DNA of 64,000 nucleotides from Lucifuga dentata (Eukaryota > Chordata > Actinopteri > Ophidiiformes > Bythitidae). A program made the position numbers and the translations under genes. Of the stretch, positions 1 through 12,232 are shown piece after piece (the first letter of the stretch is position 1; the number at the start of each line of letters is the position of its first letter). The notes below the pieces were generated by a model. That model did not search any database. It was not told the DNA's origin and worked only from the letters and a program-made list of their open reading frames with translations. Where the stretch lies: NCBI GenBank assembly GCA_014773175.1, contig VXCM01000402.1:342281-406280 (forward strand). Direction: 5' to 3'.

Positions 1-37
1 CAGAGAAATTAAAACAACTATGCCTTCTGCTATTGTA

Positions 38-205
38 AGTGTTAAAATATTGAATTTTAGGGTGGGTGTGATTCTGAAAGATTAGGGGGTTTTGCACAAT
101 AACATGAAAACTAAAATGGTTTGATGTTTTGGAAAATGGTTGGCAGTAACATAGCATGTATGTGGGCATAGCATGTATTTATTGGGCCTCAAACATGCAA
201 AATCT
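38..205 (-). mobile_element. Rep-A TIR element, partial inverted copy
   Basis: This is a diverged reverse-orientation fragment of the Rep-A family described at 24431-25068. Shared landmarks are the GGGTGGGTGTGATTCTGAAAG block, the AAAATGGTTGGCAGTAAC block and the inner terminal motif CCTCAAACATGCAAAAT, in the order expected for the minus strand. The outermost end (GGTATGGTCCT) is missing, so no target duplication can be read. Confidence 0.6.
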
Positions 206-816
206 GGTTTTATTCTGATTTCATCTTAAATTTTTCCTCACCCCAACTTTCAGTTCTTACTTGATACTAAAAAATTTCACTTGATTATGTAAAATATGGC
301 TTGTTGTAGCAGTGTAGCTTTGTTTTAAATTGAAGTTTTCTCAACAGTTTGAAACACAGAACTCTGCCTGTGCACATGAAACCCACACAGCTCTGAGCAA
401 TTGTTTCTTGATGGAGCTTTTCCTCCTTCCAAAGCTTCCCAGCCGGTACTGATGAGCCTTGATGCCATTAGTGTTGATTTTGTGCGACAGCGATGAAACC
501 AGATAATGAAAATCAATAAGGCAAGCTTCACGAAGTCAGCTATTGTCAACTTTTATTAATCATTTTCTTGGCAAGTGTTGACATTTCTCAGCTGCGCACA
601 CATGCATGTACACACAAACGCACACGCAGACATGTGGACACACACCGGTATTCAATCAAATACAAACACGCTTTCAAATCTGTTGACTTACTGTGTTTAT
701 TCAGACCAGTAATCATTGGAAACTGTATTGATCGTGCATTTTGAAAGCTTGAATATATTTAGAAACTCCATAATTCTAACAAAATTATTCAGGATTTTGG
801 AAACATTTTAAGGGGG
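206..816. other. Non-coding, no gene seen
   Basis: AT-rich unique sequence. It holds a CA-rich, microsatellite-like patch at about 598-646. The open frame on the minus strand at 325-549 has no recognisable domain and is not supported as a gene. Confidence 0.6.
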
Positions 817-968
817 TGATTCATAAAACACAGTGCCAGATTTAGTTTGTTGATAAGGCAAGTAGCGCCACGTAACCAACAAAAATGAATTTGATAAATA
901 AGCCCACTCAGCTGATCAGTCAGTATATTTAAATGGTGAGTTTTTATCTGATCTTGCACACATTCCAT

Positions 969-1004
<36 letters not shown>

Positions 1005-1015
1005 TCTCTCTCTCT
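969..1015. repeat. (TC)n microsatellite with TATC interruption
   Basis: TC dinucleotide array of about 47 bp broken by a short CTATCTATCTATC stretch. Confidence 0.95.
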
Positions 1016-1099
1016 AATGCATTGTTGCGGAAAGATCTCTTATCACTACTATCTTAACATCAGTCACTTAAAATATGGAGCTTTAAAGCAGAAATTAGT

Positions 1100-1705
1100 A
1101 CGGTGGCTGAGAGAGCTCACGGTACGCAACATAGAAAATAAACCATGACACGTTCATTAATTTGACGACACGCTGCATTTAATGAAACACCGCAAATATC
1201 ACATAACACAAGGGAAGTGAATGAAAACACAATGGAAAATAATGAAAACAAAAAATGGAAAATAATGAAAAAAACAGAAAATAATGAAAACAAAATGGAA
1301 GTTTAACAGGAAACTTTATAAGCGGGACACAGCACAGAAGTGAGAAACAAGAAGTAGCCTAAATGTATTTAAGCTTTAATATTTTGATTGTGGAATTCAT
1401 ATGTAATCAGATTTGTATTTGTAGTGTTGGGGTTCTCAGTTAACCATCCAATATTGCTGTTTTACAGAAATTAAACTTGTNAAAAAAAAAAAACGGAAGG
1501 ATTTCTGGTTCTATGCTGTGTCCTGCTTTCAGAGTTTCCCGATAAACTTCCTTTGTGTTTTTATTCACTTCCATTGTGTTTTCATTATTTTCCGTTGTGT
1601 TATGTGATATTTGCGGCGTTTCAGTAAATGCGGCGCATGTCGTCAAATTAATGAACGTGTCGTGTTCATTTTCTATGTAGCATACGGTGAGCTCTCGGCT
1701 ACTGT
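1100..1705. mobile_element. hAT-like inverted-repeat element inserted in Rep-E
   Basis: The two ends form long inverted arms. The left arm (from ACGGTGGCTGAGAGAGCTCA) pairs with the right arm, whose complement starts ACAGTAGCCGAGAGCTCA, for about 200 bp. Both arms include the CGCAAATATCACATAACACA block. The flanks are AAATTAGT (1092-1099) and AAATTAGG (1706-1713), an 8-bp target duplication with one mismatch. Removing the element restores the Rep-E sequence on either side. An 8-bp duplication is typical of hAT elements. There is no transposase; it is non-autonomous. A single N at 1481 sits beside an A run. Confidence 0.65.
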
Positions 1706-1905
1706 AAATTAGGTTTCCTCTGCCAATTTAATATGGCAATGTGGCTTTAACAGCAAGTGAAGCAGCGTAAAACGTGGCTCTTAGATATGAAGCAGCTCAT
1801 TAACACGCTGATCTTCATCTGCTTTTACCTGAAACACGCCTTACTGTGAAGTGCAGGTAACAGGACGATACACGAAGCTTTTTGAACGAGCTTCAGCTCT
1901 TGTTT

Positions 1906-3689
1906 AGCGTGACACAGTGTTGTTTCTGTGATTTTTAAAAATGTTCTTATTAATCACCCACTTAGTCTACAAAAGTTTCTTCAGTTTAACTCAGGCTTAA
2001 TATTTTCACTTATGTTTCACTGTAAAAACATTACAAGACAACAAATCAAATGTAAATTCATTGCTTTCAATTAAACCACTTTCCCCTGATCCTTCCATCC
2101 TTCCATCCTTCCTTGGGTTTTGCTCTTCTTTATATTGAGTTCTTTTGTGTTACATCCACAGACATGGTTAATTTTCTCTGGCTGACCTATCAGTGCTCCA
2201 CGTTAGACAAATTGCATTTACATCTTCACAAACGCTTTCAATACAGACAACAAAGGGAAACAGAAAAACCGAAGAGCAAGACGCACATGATAGGAAGCTG
2301 GAACCACGACGAGCCTCGCCACCATTCCATCTGCTGCTGAAGTATGTGTGTGTGTAGTGTTTTGCATGTCTGTCAGAGGAAGTGTGGAGGCTTTATTGTT
2401 AACGCAATAGCCCTTGATTCAATGTCAGCAGTGAATATTCTGTCTCATCTGTACACACAAAGGCTAAATCAACAAGCTTTCTACAGAGAAGCACAAGTGC
2501 CACTTTTGATTATGAAATCACACCTGACCTTCTTCTTCTGTCTGTACTTTCCAAGCTTGTGTTGGGATGCAGCAGGTTTGGAGGATGGCGTGATAAAAGG
2601 CGGCTGGGTTTTTGGGCTCTGTAGCTATGTACAAACTTTTGGCAGATGCTGCAACTCTGGGGAACAAAAGGACGGGAGAAGGGTGACGTTTGTTCATCCC
2701 ACAGAGAAAAATGTGTGATCGCAGGAAGGGAGCGATGATAGCCTGTGTTTCGCGTCCTTGGAGGCCCCCACTGACTCATGAATATCTGGCCCTGCAGCTG
2801 ATAGCGATTGGCCGTTGTTACAAGCGGAGCGGCCTTGTCTCTGTTCATTGCTTGTGTCCCCGACTACATACAACAGTAGCCTCTCATCCCGCTCTGACGG
2901 CACACATGTTGGTTTGAAACCACATGGAACAAATAACAGTATGGCTGCAATTGTGTGGTTTCGTATCAGTTTAATTGGGGACGATAGTTTGTCCTTGAAA
3001 AAAGAAATCCATTTGCTACCAAGGTTTAGATAACAATAGTTTTCATCATGGGTTTATTGACGGACACAGAGGGATATTGCATTTAAGATACGAAATGTAA
3101 GAAATGCCAAAAAGTCAACTTACACCAACAAGGGTTTTACATTGTGTGTGGAAATTGTGTCCTTGAAGAAATGGACACTGGGAAATGCTTTCTTGCACAT
3201 AATTTGTTCTTCAATTGTAATGTCTGGGGGGAAATTACTTCTATATATAATCGCTGCAACAAACAGAAGATTCATTTTGGTGTTATTAAAACTCTGAGAT
3301 TTTTTTTTTTAAGATGAAGGAATTTTGTTGGTTTATATTTAGGAAGAACACATAAATCATAAAACTGAAATTCTAAGGTTTTAGCTGGCTAAGGCTTAGC
3401 AACAAAGTGCTAAGCATACAAAACAAGTAACAAAAATTTAGGCTTACCTGCAAATACCCCACAATGAATAGATATTTCTGTCCTTGAAGTGTCCTCCAAT
3501 CACGTTCATAGATTTTAAAATTTGTGGAACATAAATAGCAATGCACCAGCAGCACTGATGTTAGTTTAGCTAACTACATACTCTGACAGTCAAGTGTGTG
3601 TAGTGTGCATTTGCATGTGTTCATGCAACAGCTCAGCCTGATTTCCAAAAACTCTACTTCCATTTGTTCATCCATTTTCCCTTTAACCA
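1906..3689. other. Non-coding, mostly unique sequence
   Basis: No gene is supported. The frames at 2344-2718 (+) and 2510-2848 (-) overlap antisense and lack recognisable domains or splice structure. The block 2500-2930 is less AT-rich than its surroundings and repeat-free, so it could be conserved non-coding sequence. A T run lies at 3299-3311. Confidence 0.5.
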
Positions 3690-4470
3690 CTTTAACCTTC
3701 TGGACACCAAGCAGTTTCTGGGTGGTTTTTGCTCCTGTCACATTTTTACTCACTGTGGCTCATTTTTCACTGTAGCTGCAAGTCCTGCACCTCTATGGAA
3801 GCAGCACAATCATGGCTATATGTAGGGAGAACTCAAAAATGTCTTTTGTGCAGTATAACACAGTTATAATGTCATAAATCATAAAAAAGAAAAAAACGTA
3901 AGTTGAATTTCTTTGATAATTTATTTTAAATAATTGAAAAAAAGATGGAATCTATATGTATAACATTTTTCCAAGTGTCCACAAGTGTTACCAATATTGG
4001 AAAAAAAGGGGGCTCCACATGCTATACATACTGAACTGTTTACATTTTTACAGCCTATAATTAGGTAGGCCCAGTGCCTCTCCTCTCTGCTCCAGCCTGA
4101 GTTCAGCCGAAGATTCGCTGAATTTTTGTCATGTGACTGTCGGTCTTAGCCGAGTCACTCAAAGCTTCCTAGTTGCACTGAGGAGCAGAATTTGTTTTTG
4201 TTTTTTTTGTTTTTTTTTTTTANACTCAAAGCTTCCTAGTTGCACTGAGGAGCAGAATTTGTTTTTGTTTTTTTTGTTTTTTTTTTTTACAGAATCTGGA
4301 TTGTACAAATGATTTATTTTTGGCAAATTTTTAAATGAGACATAGAATAAAGTGATTTTGAGGAAATATCACTTAGATTTGGTTATTTTTCCTGATGGAA
4401 GTGTTTGGCACACATGATTAGCTCGAGGACAGTTGGAAATTTGAAAACCCGATGATTATTTTACTCCTGT
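3690..4470 (+). repeat. Rep-D dispersed repeat, copy 1
   Basis: This shares most of its length with 32010-32670. Landmarks in order are CTGGACACCAAGCAGTTTCT, CAGTATAACACAGTTATAAT, ATCATAAAAAAGAAAAAAAC, TTTACATTTTTACAGCCTAT, GTCATGTGACTGT, TTGGATTGTACAAA and AAAGTGATTTTGAGGAAATA. I see no long open frame or clear terminal inverted repeat, so the class is unassigned. It contains the N gap at 4223 with its flanking duplicate. Confidence 0.7.
4157..4289. repeat. Exact 66-bp direct duplicate around single N (4223)
   Basis: 4157-4222 and 4224-4289 are identical and separated only by one N. This is most likely an unmerged contig overlap. The other Rep-D copy has the segment once. Confidence 0.9.
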
Positions 4471-7190
4471 GGATGCTGCAACACCAAGCCACCAGTGGCT
4501 CTCCAGTTGTTTTGTGTTACTTTGCAGGCATCCATTTTGACTTTGAAATTTGTTCTGAGTCCAGTTTGAATATTGCGTTACACTGAATCTGCGCCAGTGA
4601 TGAAACAGAGAAAAATAACTTCAAAGCTTATTTACAATACTACTATTATCTACTGATTTCATACATTTTATGGATGTATTTTTTTTGTTTCCATGGAATG
4701 GAAGTCTTAGCCATTAAAACCCACAAAAATCAGTTACTGATGTAGAGCATTGTGAGCAGATAAGTGCCCTGATGAGTCATACATCTGGACTGACTCGAGA
4801 TTGAGCAGATAGAGGCTGAAAGAAGAACACAATAAGAGCCTCAGGAAATTCATAAATAAGATGGAGCACTTTCTTCCCAGCCCAATCCATATCCCATATA
4901 ATCTCTGCTCAGCTTTAAATCCCGATTGCCACACAATGGCATTCTGCACAACCCCGCCTCGGTGCCTGAATCGATCAATCATTTTTGCCCTCCTGCTTAG
5001 AGCTGGAGCGGCTCTGAATAAAAACAGACACTAAAGCTAACTGGGAAGAGTAAAAACAGGGCAATGATGCACAAAAATAATCTGTCACAGGGATGGACTT
5101 GGAAAAACCTTCAATCTCTTCCATTTATCCAAAAAATGTCAATCACAGCTAAGATAATGGTAGTGATATTTCTCTCTCTCTGTCTTTCTTTGAACTTTCT
5201 TTCTTTTTGGCAGTTGACCTATCTCAGTACATTTGCCAGCATCTGGAGGCATGTATTCTTTTTGCATGCAAATAAAATGTTAGTCATGTAAGCTCATTTT
5301 GCTGAGAGCACTTTGACTAGCAAAACATTCTGTGCCAAGTCCATTAGACATGGCTGCAAAGTCTAGCGCTGTAAAACTTTGGGTGAAATTGCGTAAAAGC
5401 TCTCTGAGTCCAGTGTAAAAAGATATTACTCTTTCTTGTCAAATAGCAAATAAAGTCAAGTTAATCTCAGTAAAGCTTGTTCTGCTCAGAGGAAAACATG
5501 TATAAACAAATCTTTGACAAATGACCTCGACGTTTCTAGGAAATTGAATTAGACCATAAATGCTCTTCCTCTTAAAAAGAAATCAAAGGAGCTCCACACT
5601 CCCGAACATCAATCCCAAGATATCTGAATGGAGTCGTTATTTGATGGCTCACCTCTGCATCATCAGTCTGCAGCTGTATTATCAGAAACAGCCTTTTATA
5701 GCATGAAAATGCCTCCTGCTTCTGAATAAAAATGCATTAGAAATGCTTGTGTGACATGTATCTGCATCCACCGCATTTTGATCAGAAGACCTTGGAGGAA
5801 GTGTGATTTCTCAGTATCTATTTTTTTTTTTTTTTCCAAAGGCTATATTCACATTACTGATACTTGGGGCCAAACACCACCTAGAAAGGTAAAATTTTGG
5901 GGTGCATCCATACATCTTCTATTTCGCTAATATTGTTTAAAAAAAAAAAAAAAAAAAAATCAACTGGCAGCAGTAATTTAGCAAAAAAAGTTTTTATATG
6001 CAACCAAATATGCCTATGAATTCACTTTTTTGTGTCCATGGCAACACTTTCTAAAGTTTATCTATCACTGTAAGTTTAACATCACTCCAATCATCATTTT
6101 ATACTCTCCCTCCCTCCCAAATGCTTCATTTGAATAATTCAGATATTAAAGCAAATTCCCAGTTGAACGGACCACTTTGTTTGGGCCGTTCATGTGCGGC
6201 TAACTTTGTAATTGCAATATTTCAGAAGTGAATGCAGCAATAGTTTCTGAAAGTCCCAGTGCAATCTCTTATTCCCTTACATTAATATGTTTTTGTAGGT
6301 GCCACATTATTGATTTCAGTCGGGTGCTTTTTTAATTTTTGGCTTTTAGTCAGTTAATTCACCAATAAACTGCAACAACTATAAGAATTTATTTTATATC
6401 AGCTGTGTATATTTGTATATAATTGCTGCAGGTCATTTCTAAGTTAAGCTGTACAGTGATATCAAATAGATAATGTGATGATTATTTTCTATGCTTATTT
6501 GTATGCTTACCTTTCATGAACTTGCCCCCGTGCTTACCTGAGCAGATGGTATGCTCCAGTTCAGGTGAGGAAGACAGGTTTGAAATGTGATCTGATCTGT
6601 ACTAGAGAGGAGCAGGTTTCTGTTAGGTTGTGGTTTTAACCTGATATTTTCACTTCAGATTTACTTTGCTTCCATTTTTTTTTTTTACTCCTACCTCAAT
6701 TGTAAAATTTCCCATATGAAGTTTTGCCAGTGGTACATTCCTTTATGTGAGGAAATGGCTTTACACAGAAGTCCAAATAACATCTCTGGCTTGTCATGCT
6801 GCTTCTTCCTCAAGGTGAAGTCATGGATGACGTAGCAGGTTATTTAGCCATGACAGATTTTACTCTGCGTTTATTACAGTAGGCTGTCATTCAAACCACG
6901 GCTAAGAAAAGCACACTTAGTTTGCTCGTTTTCTGCTTTGGTTTTCGTAGATGAACACAAATATCTGTTGTGAAAGAGAAAGAACCTCTTTCTGATGAGA
7001 TGTATTTTGCTGCAGGGGATGAAGTCAAGTTTTCCTCAAAGGTTTGGGGTTAAGGTGAGGGTGGAGAGAGACTAAGAGGCATGATTGGAGCTCTGCGTTA
7101 CTTTTTCATTTCCAAATGGCTGAGCCTGCATAAGCTGTAGAATAGGGTCTATTTTGAAACCTTTGTGACGCTTTCACGTGAACAAAACAT
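4471..7190. other. Non-coding; possible conserved block 4730-5000
   Basis: No coding support. The block 4730-5000 is free of repeats and of intermediate GC content, with homeodomain- and GATA-like short words such as CGATCAATCAT, and is a candidate conserved non-coding element. T and A homopolymers lie at about 5820-5836 and 5939-5960. A half X-box-like CCATGGCAAC lies near 6037. The remainder is AT-rich unique sequence. Confidence 0.45.
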
Positions 7191-7330
7191 ATCAATCAAC
7201 TTCTACTCTCCCTTGCTTCAGCATCACTGTGCACACTGAGTGAAAACAGTTGGTCCTGTCTCTTTTAACCCCGCCTCCCAAACACCCTGCACTGTTCTGA
7301 TTGATCAACTGCATCAAGCCTGAGCTGGCA
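7191..7330 (-). mobile_element. Rep-B fragment
   Basis: Reverse-orientation copy of the Rep-B segment that in plus orientation reads GTTTTCACTCAGTGTGCACA followed by the AGCA-rich and AGTAGAAGT blocks (compare 28370-28420). The shared text here is CTTCTACTCTCCCTTGC and CACTGTGCACACTGAGTGAA. Confidence 0.7.
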
Positions 7331-7499
7331 GCACCCACAGGTTGTGAAACTTGGGTGCTGGACAAACACTCGTCACCAGCTTTGTACTTTGTGGGCATGT
7401 TTAATCGGTGTGTAGGCAGGTGATGTACTGCATGTATTTCTATAGTCATTAATCTTAAGTTTTAAAACTTTAACAATATACAATACATACTATAGTATA

Positions 7500-7916
7500 C
7501 AGGCAGTCCCCAGGTTACGAACGTCTGACTTACGAACAACCCGTACTTACGAATCGACTGCCATAAAGCCTATTAAAGTAAAAATTAGAGTTACATACAA
7601 TGATTTGTAATAATGAATGGCGCACTACTTTATGATGCACGTCAAAACACTGCTCGTTGTCAGCGGTGCGCCGCTGCACAAATATTATTATTACTATACT
7701 GTACTGTATTATTATGTTTACGATGTTTTAGGATATCTGGAAGTGTTTCTTTAATGTTTCTTATGCATAGAAAGGTAAAGTATATATGCTGGATACACAC
7801 CTAAGTAAAATATATACACTAGATAGGCACCTTACGTAACTGTTCCGACTTACGTACAAATCCGACTTATGAACAGCCATGGGAATGGAACTCGTTCGTA
7901 ACCCGGGGACTGCCTG
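7500..7916. mobile_element. Tigger/pogo-like Tc1-mariner MITE, complete ends
   Basis: The termini are inverted: the left end CAGGCAGTCCCCAGGTTACG pairs with the right end CGTAACCCGGGGACTGCCTG. Each end is flanked by TA (7498-7499 and 7917-7918), the Tc1/mariner target. The interior has no transposase frame, so this is an internally deleted non-autonomous copy. The second copy, at 27508-27974, still carries a transposase start, which supports the pogo/Tigger assignment. Confidence 0.85.
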
Positions 7917-8102
7917 TACTACAAAATGATACATTAAAAATAAGGAAAAATAACGATAAGTATATTTTTTCTCCTTAAAATAAAGTACTATTGGCATGGG
8001 ACGAGTTAACCTCCCCTGAAAGGAAATACTGCTTGGATTTGAATCAAATAACATGATAAAGATGAAGTCTTGTGAAGTATTTTTTCATTACACTGGCACA
8101 TT

Positions 8103-8146
8103 ACATCAAATACAAATACATCAAATACAAATACATCAAATACAAT
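8103..8146. repeat. 15-bp minisatellite, about 3 units
   Basis: Tandem unit ACATCAAATACAAAT, almost perfect over three units. It produces the repetitive DVFVF-type translation on the minus strand, which is not evidence of a protein. Confidence 0.9.
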
Positions 8147-8327
8147 GATTTTAAGTGTACATGCAGTAATATCGTCTAATCTTTGTGATTTTCTTACTCT
8201 GCATGTATCCTGTAATCTCCCACTGCCATACCAATCTCCCAGGAGTTCCCATCCAGATTCATTAAAGCATGGGGAGACGCTTAACTGGAGCACAGTATGC
8301 TGCCATTACTGGCTCTGTCTCATGAGT

Positions 8328-8382
8328 GCACACACACACACAAACACATACTCACACACACACATACTCACACACATACACA
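8328..8382. repeat. (CA)n compound microsatellite
   Basis: CA array interrupted by ATACTCA units. Confidence 0.9.
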
Positions 8383-8755
8383 TTTCCTCTCACTGTATGC
8401 AGCCTTCTAAACCTCATGTTGCATCTCTATCTTTGACTTCCCTTTTCATCTTCATCGAATCTGTCCCGCATCATCAGTTTTTAATCTTTTATTCTTCATA
8501 ATTGTTGAATTGGTAAACGTACCTGCTAAGCCACCAGACCACAGACTTCAAAATAACCTTCCTATCTCTAATAGACCTTTTTGCTCCAGTGCTACCTTAT
8601 TAATACAAATTGTAGTCAGGTTTGTTATTTGGATCCCCTTCAGACTCCAGCCACCTTGGCTATAAATTCATATGTCTTCTTTTGTCCTCCACAGTGCATA
8701 TAGCGTATATAAATAACATCTAACTGCTGAATGTGTATTTTTCTCCAGTCCTCCC

Positions 8756-11700
8756 TTTTCTCCCAATTTAGAATGACCAATTCCCCATGCGCTCTGGTTC
8801 TACTTCCTGCTAACTTCCACTGTAAGCTAGTGGCGAGAGTGGGATGTCTTCTTTGATGCATATGGAGTGGCGGGTGAATGCTTTCCCATGTGCCACCTGG
8901 GAGCCAAAAACACATAAGACAGAGGAACTCTGAGATCTGGAATGTCATCTAGACGGGTTTATCACATGTAGGAGGACTGGGAATGAAAACCAGCCGTGGT
9001 CCACCAAAACCCACATAGAGATATACAACCAGCCATGGTGTAAGAGCTAACTTGGTAATTATTTGAGTTTAGGAAAATGCCTGATTTAATTACTGGCATA
9101 TTTTGATTTAGTCTTTTATTAAGTTGCGGATATTGTTTAGGCATTGAAATGTGTCCAGAATTCTTTTTTTGTGTGTTACATTAAATTAATATTGATCAAA
9201 TCTTGCTGTTTTGATTATTGTTTCACCTTTTCTATGATACATACAGGAAAGAGTTTAAATGTGCATGCGCTGACTGAGTTCATTGTAAAGTGTAATGAGA
9301 TTGGTGTTAGACGTGTACAAGTTTGTGACTGTGAGCGTGAGCGTTAGGTACATGAAAATACGTTTTTGGATTATCGAGTTGGTACAGGACAAAAGCTGGA
9401 TAAAAGCTGAATTTTCTTGTATTTTTTGGACATTTTCAAATATATTTTCTTTCATTTGTGGAACTGGACTTTGTCGATTACAAACTGGACTGGAGTATTT
9501 TGGATGATTTGTTTGGACATGAGTCAAAACTCAGAACACTCCAATCAAAAAGAAAATGGCCTTAGAAACAGGAGAGTGGAAAAATGGCCACTACACGTGG
9601 GCTCATGGAGACGTTGAGTTATGTGAGGATGGATGGATGGCTAAGGTTGGTAGCCTGTTGGCAACAACTGCTAGGTGGCATGAAACTCAGAATTTATAGA
9701 TGGCATACTCACCTCTGATCACAGATACACTATGATAGTATAGATGGGTCATAAGTACCAAGGAATCTCATGATACTAGTTGTCATGGATACCATTAAGG
9801 GCCTTTCAGGTTACCTCAAATTGAAGAAAGTCGCCCTGTGGTGTTTCCTTCGCTGGCAGCTAAACTGCAATTGTACTTGCACATGTAGAATTAACATTAA
9901 CTTCGTGATTCCATTTTGGTGTTTGATGGAAGAATAGCATTCATGCAAAAATCAGCAAAATCATCTTTTTCAAAATTTAATGTGATCACAGAGCCTATAA
10001 AAAGCAAACATTTTTACAATTTAAAGAATAAGCCGTACTGTGTCCTGGATGCATAAGTGTGGACATTGTGTCGATAATCACTGAGTTTTTTAACATTCTG
10101 ATCCTGACAGGCAGGTTTTGATGTGGAGTTATGATGCTCTTGCTTCAGAAACTACACCGCAAGTGGATCTGTTGACTCCGTGGTGATACAGCAAACTGAG
10201 AGAGGTCAGTTCCCATTGATTTACACAAAAAACTAAACCTCGCTGTGTGTTTTCCCAAAGATAAAGAGGCTGCAGTGGAGACTCAATTTGGAGTTTCAGA
10301 TAGTGAACCTGGCAGCCGTATCTGTGCGGTGCTGAACCTGCTGGGCTGAAATGTTGCCACGGAGACAGACCAAACACTGGTACCTTTCATGAGCTTTCCA
10401 GAGGTAGTGGTGTCAGTATTCAGTTTCTTTTACCCTGCTTTCTTCTTTGTAATTAACCACTAAGTTCCTGTTAGACTTGACAGGTGCAATATATTTGACG
10501 GTATAAGTGACATTTTTAGTTTTCTCTGGAGTTGACACAGACAAACAAACTGTAAATAGTCAGGATTCTGGTTGATTTTGGGGTTCCACCAGAGCCATTG
10601 TAGCGGCGTACAGGGAAAACATGGCTGCTGTGCTCAGTGGATCGTATCTGTCGTGAAGTTACACGACTCTCCTGTGGGGAAGTCCCTATTCTCTTTAGTG
10701 TCATTGCCAACTTTCTCTCTCTCTCTCTCTCTCTCTCTTTCTCCCTCTTTTTCTTTGGCAGACCCACTTAGGCTTTATGATAGTCTCTCCTGGGTCCTCT
10801 CAGTTCAACCTCCTGCTCCCTCTGCTGAGTTCTCTCCTTCTTTACAGGCTTTCCACCCCCACCACCCCACCCACCTCTAACTAGTCTGTCTCTCCATCCT
10901 CTCTTTTCTTTTCTTTCTCTTACTGTCTGCCCTTGTCATGTCCTTTGGGTGTATTTACGTGTCCTCTGAGGAACAGACATTCTCCTTTCAGGCTCAGTCT
11001 GGCTTTCTTAAAGGAGCCTCAGTAACTCCCCACCACCACCACCACCAATTCCCCTCCTAATTCCTAACAGACCACAAGGGACTTTGATTAGCACCCAAAT
11101 TTCAAATACCTATTAATTAATTAAAGACATCCAAAAAGAAAAAAAAAAACAAAACAAAACTTTCATCTTAGACAAGAAATATTTTGTCTGAATTTTTAAG
11201 GAAAAGAAGACTGGAAGATGATAGGAGGCATGCAGAATGTGCATGTGACCCACCCTCTTCATCGCCCTCCAAGCAGAATGAAATAGCTGCAGACTTGGTG
11301 ATATGATGGATATGTTTACGTCCGCCTGATGCTAAATTGAAAGTGAGAGAAATATCAGGTGAGTCTCATTAACATGTGACAGGCTTTACTGCAGGGAGGC
11401 CAACTATTCCCCAGGGTCTATACCACTTAAACAGCTGGGACAGGATTGAATAGAAATAGGAACCTGCAGTACAGAGGCTCTTGAGAGATCGCAGCAAATG
11501 GTGGTCAGCGGAGGTTGCAGGTACATAATGCATTCCTGCATCCCTTTTACTACATTTGTCTTCAGAGACAATTCAGCAAGCTGAGGGGAATCTAATGTAC
11601 TTGATGCAAAGGGAATATTCAATGTGTTTTACACTGTGATACAAAAAAAAAATTTTTTATGGTTATTTGGTGTGCAGCAGCAGCGAAAATGACAAGACAT

Positions 11701-11860
11701 GACTTTTAATTTGTAACCCAAGCTTAAGTCTAGCGTTGTCAAATACAGTCGATTGAGCCAAATTACTGTCTGATGCACCAACACTTTCCTCTTTGAAAAT
11801 AAATTAGGAAACCTAGTGCTGCCTCTTCCTTTTGTCTCAAACATGAGGTAATATTTTCAA
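8756..11860. other. Non-coding; short low-complexity tracts
   Basis: No gene is supported. 8756-8890 has the flavour of an old dispersed repeat (CCCAATTTAGAATGACCAATTCCCCATGCGCT region), but I see no second copy here. (CT)n lies at 10713-10738 and (CAC)n at about 11029-11046. The block 10100-10400 is unique and of moderate GC. The ORFs on both strands of the CT tract are low-complexity artefacts. Confidence 0.5.
10713..10738. repeat. (CT)n microsatellite
   Basis: Perfect CT array of about 26 bp inside a longer pyrimidine-rich stretch. Confidence 0.95.
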
Positions 11861-11985
11861 GGGGACATATTCTGCTTTTTGTTTTACTCCTTCATTTTTA
11901 TAGTGTAATATAATATGGAGTATGTGCTGAACATTGTCAAAGTGTCAAAACATGAAGTTAGACAAACCCATAGGTCCTGAACTGC
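11861..11985 (+). mobile_element. Rep-B left-end fragment
   Basis: Matches the left part of the Rep-B copy at 28046-28490. Shared blocks are GGGACATATTCTGCTTTTTG, TAGTGTAATATAATA and AGACAAACCCATAGGT-CTGAACTGCC. The right half is absent, and Rep-F sequence begins a few bases later. Confidence 0.65.
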
Positions 11986-11997
11986 CTTCAGATCAAT

Positions 11998-12232
11998 CAA
12001 TCAATAAGCCGTGATCCGTCAGTTACAGTAATCAGCTGCTGAAATAAATATCATGTTTACTGGTATGTGGATTATTTTCAGAAAAGCACAGGAATACTAT
12101 GACAATTCTCAGAAAAAAACAGGTAATTTGCTAAACAAATAAATTGATGGAACAACATCAGGGGGTCGGCTTATATGCGGGTTTCTTTAAAAATCTAAAT
12201 TTGCAGGTCAAAATCAGGGGTCTGCCTGTAGT
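11998..12232 (+). mobile_element. Rep-F fragment
   Basis: Nearly identical to 58850-59070 inside the more complete Rep-F element. Shared blocks are AAGCCGTGATCCGTCAGTTA, CAGCTGCTGAAATAAATATC, TTGATGGAACAACATCAGGG and GGTCGGCTTATATGCGGG. The left terminus is missing and the right end degrades into GTCTGCCTGTAGTCGG. Confidence 0.75.

Larger units (their letters stand above)
817..1905 (+). mobile_element. Rep-E element, old copy split by a younger insertion
   Basis: The outer parts (about 817-960, 1060-1099 and 1714-1905) match the Rep-E copy at 49980-50685. Shared blocks are GATTCATAAA, CTCAGCTGATCAGTCAGT followed by AAATGGTGA, GGAGCT-CAAAGCAGAA, and GCAGCTCATTAACA(C/T)GCTGATCTTCAT. A CT array lies where the other copy has a C/CA tract. 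A separate TIR element occupies 1100-1705. Confidence 0.6.
7919..8755. other. Non-coding with minisatellite and CA arrays
   Basis: No gene is supported. Contains the 15-bp minisatellite at 8103-8146 and the CA compound array at 8328-8382; the rest is AT-rich. Confidence 0.6.

Noticed and set aside
2344..2718. 124-aa plus frame and overlapping 112-aa minus frame
   Set aside because: Mutually antisense, no domain, no clear splice sites; at most a conserved non-coding block.
8103..8146. CRISPR-like regular repeats
   Set aside because: Units are contiguous with no spacers, and the genome is eukaryotic in character.
8006..8293. Minus frame with DVFVF repeats
   Set aside because: Produced by the 15-bp minisatellite.
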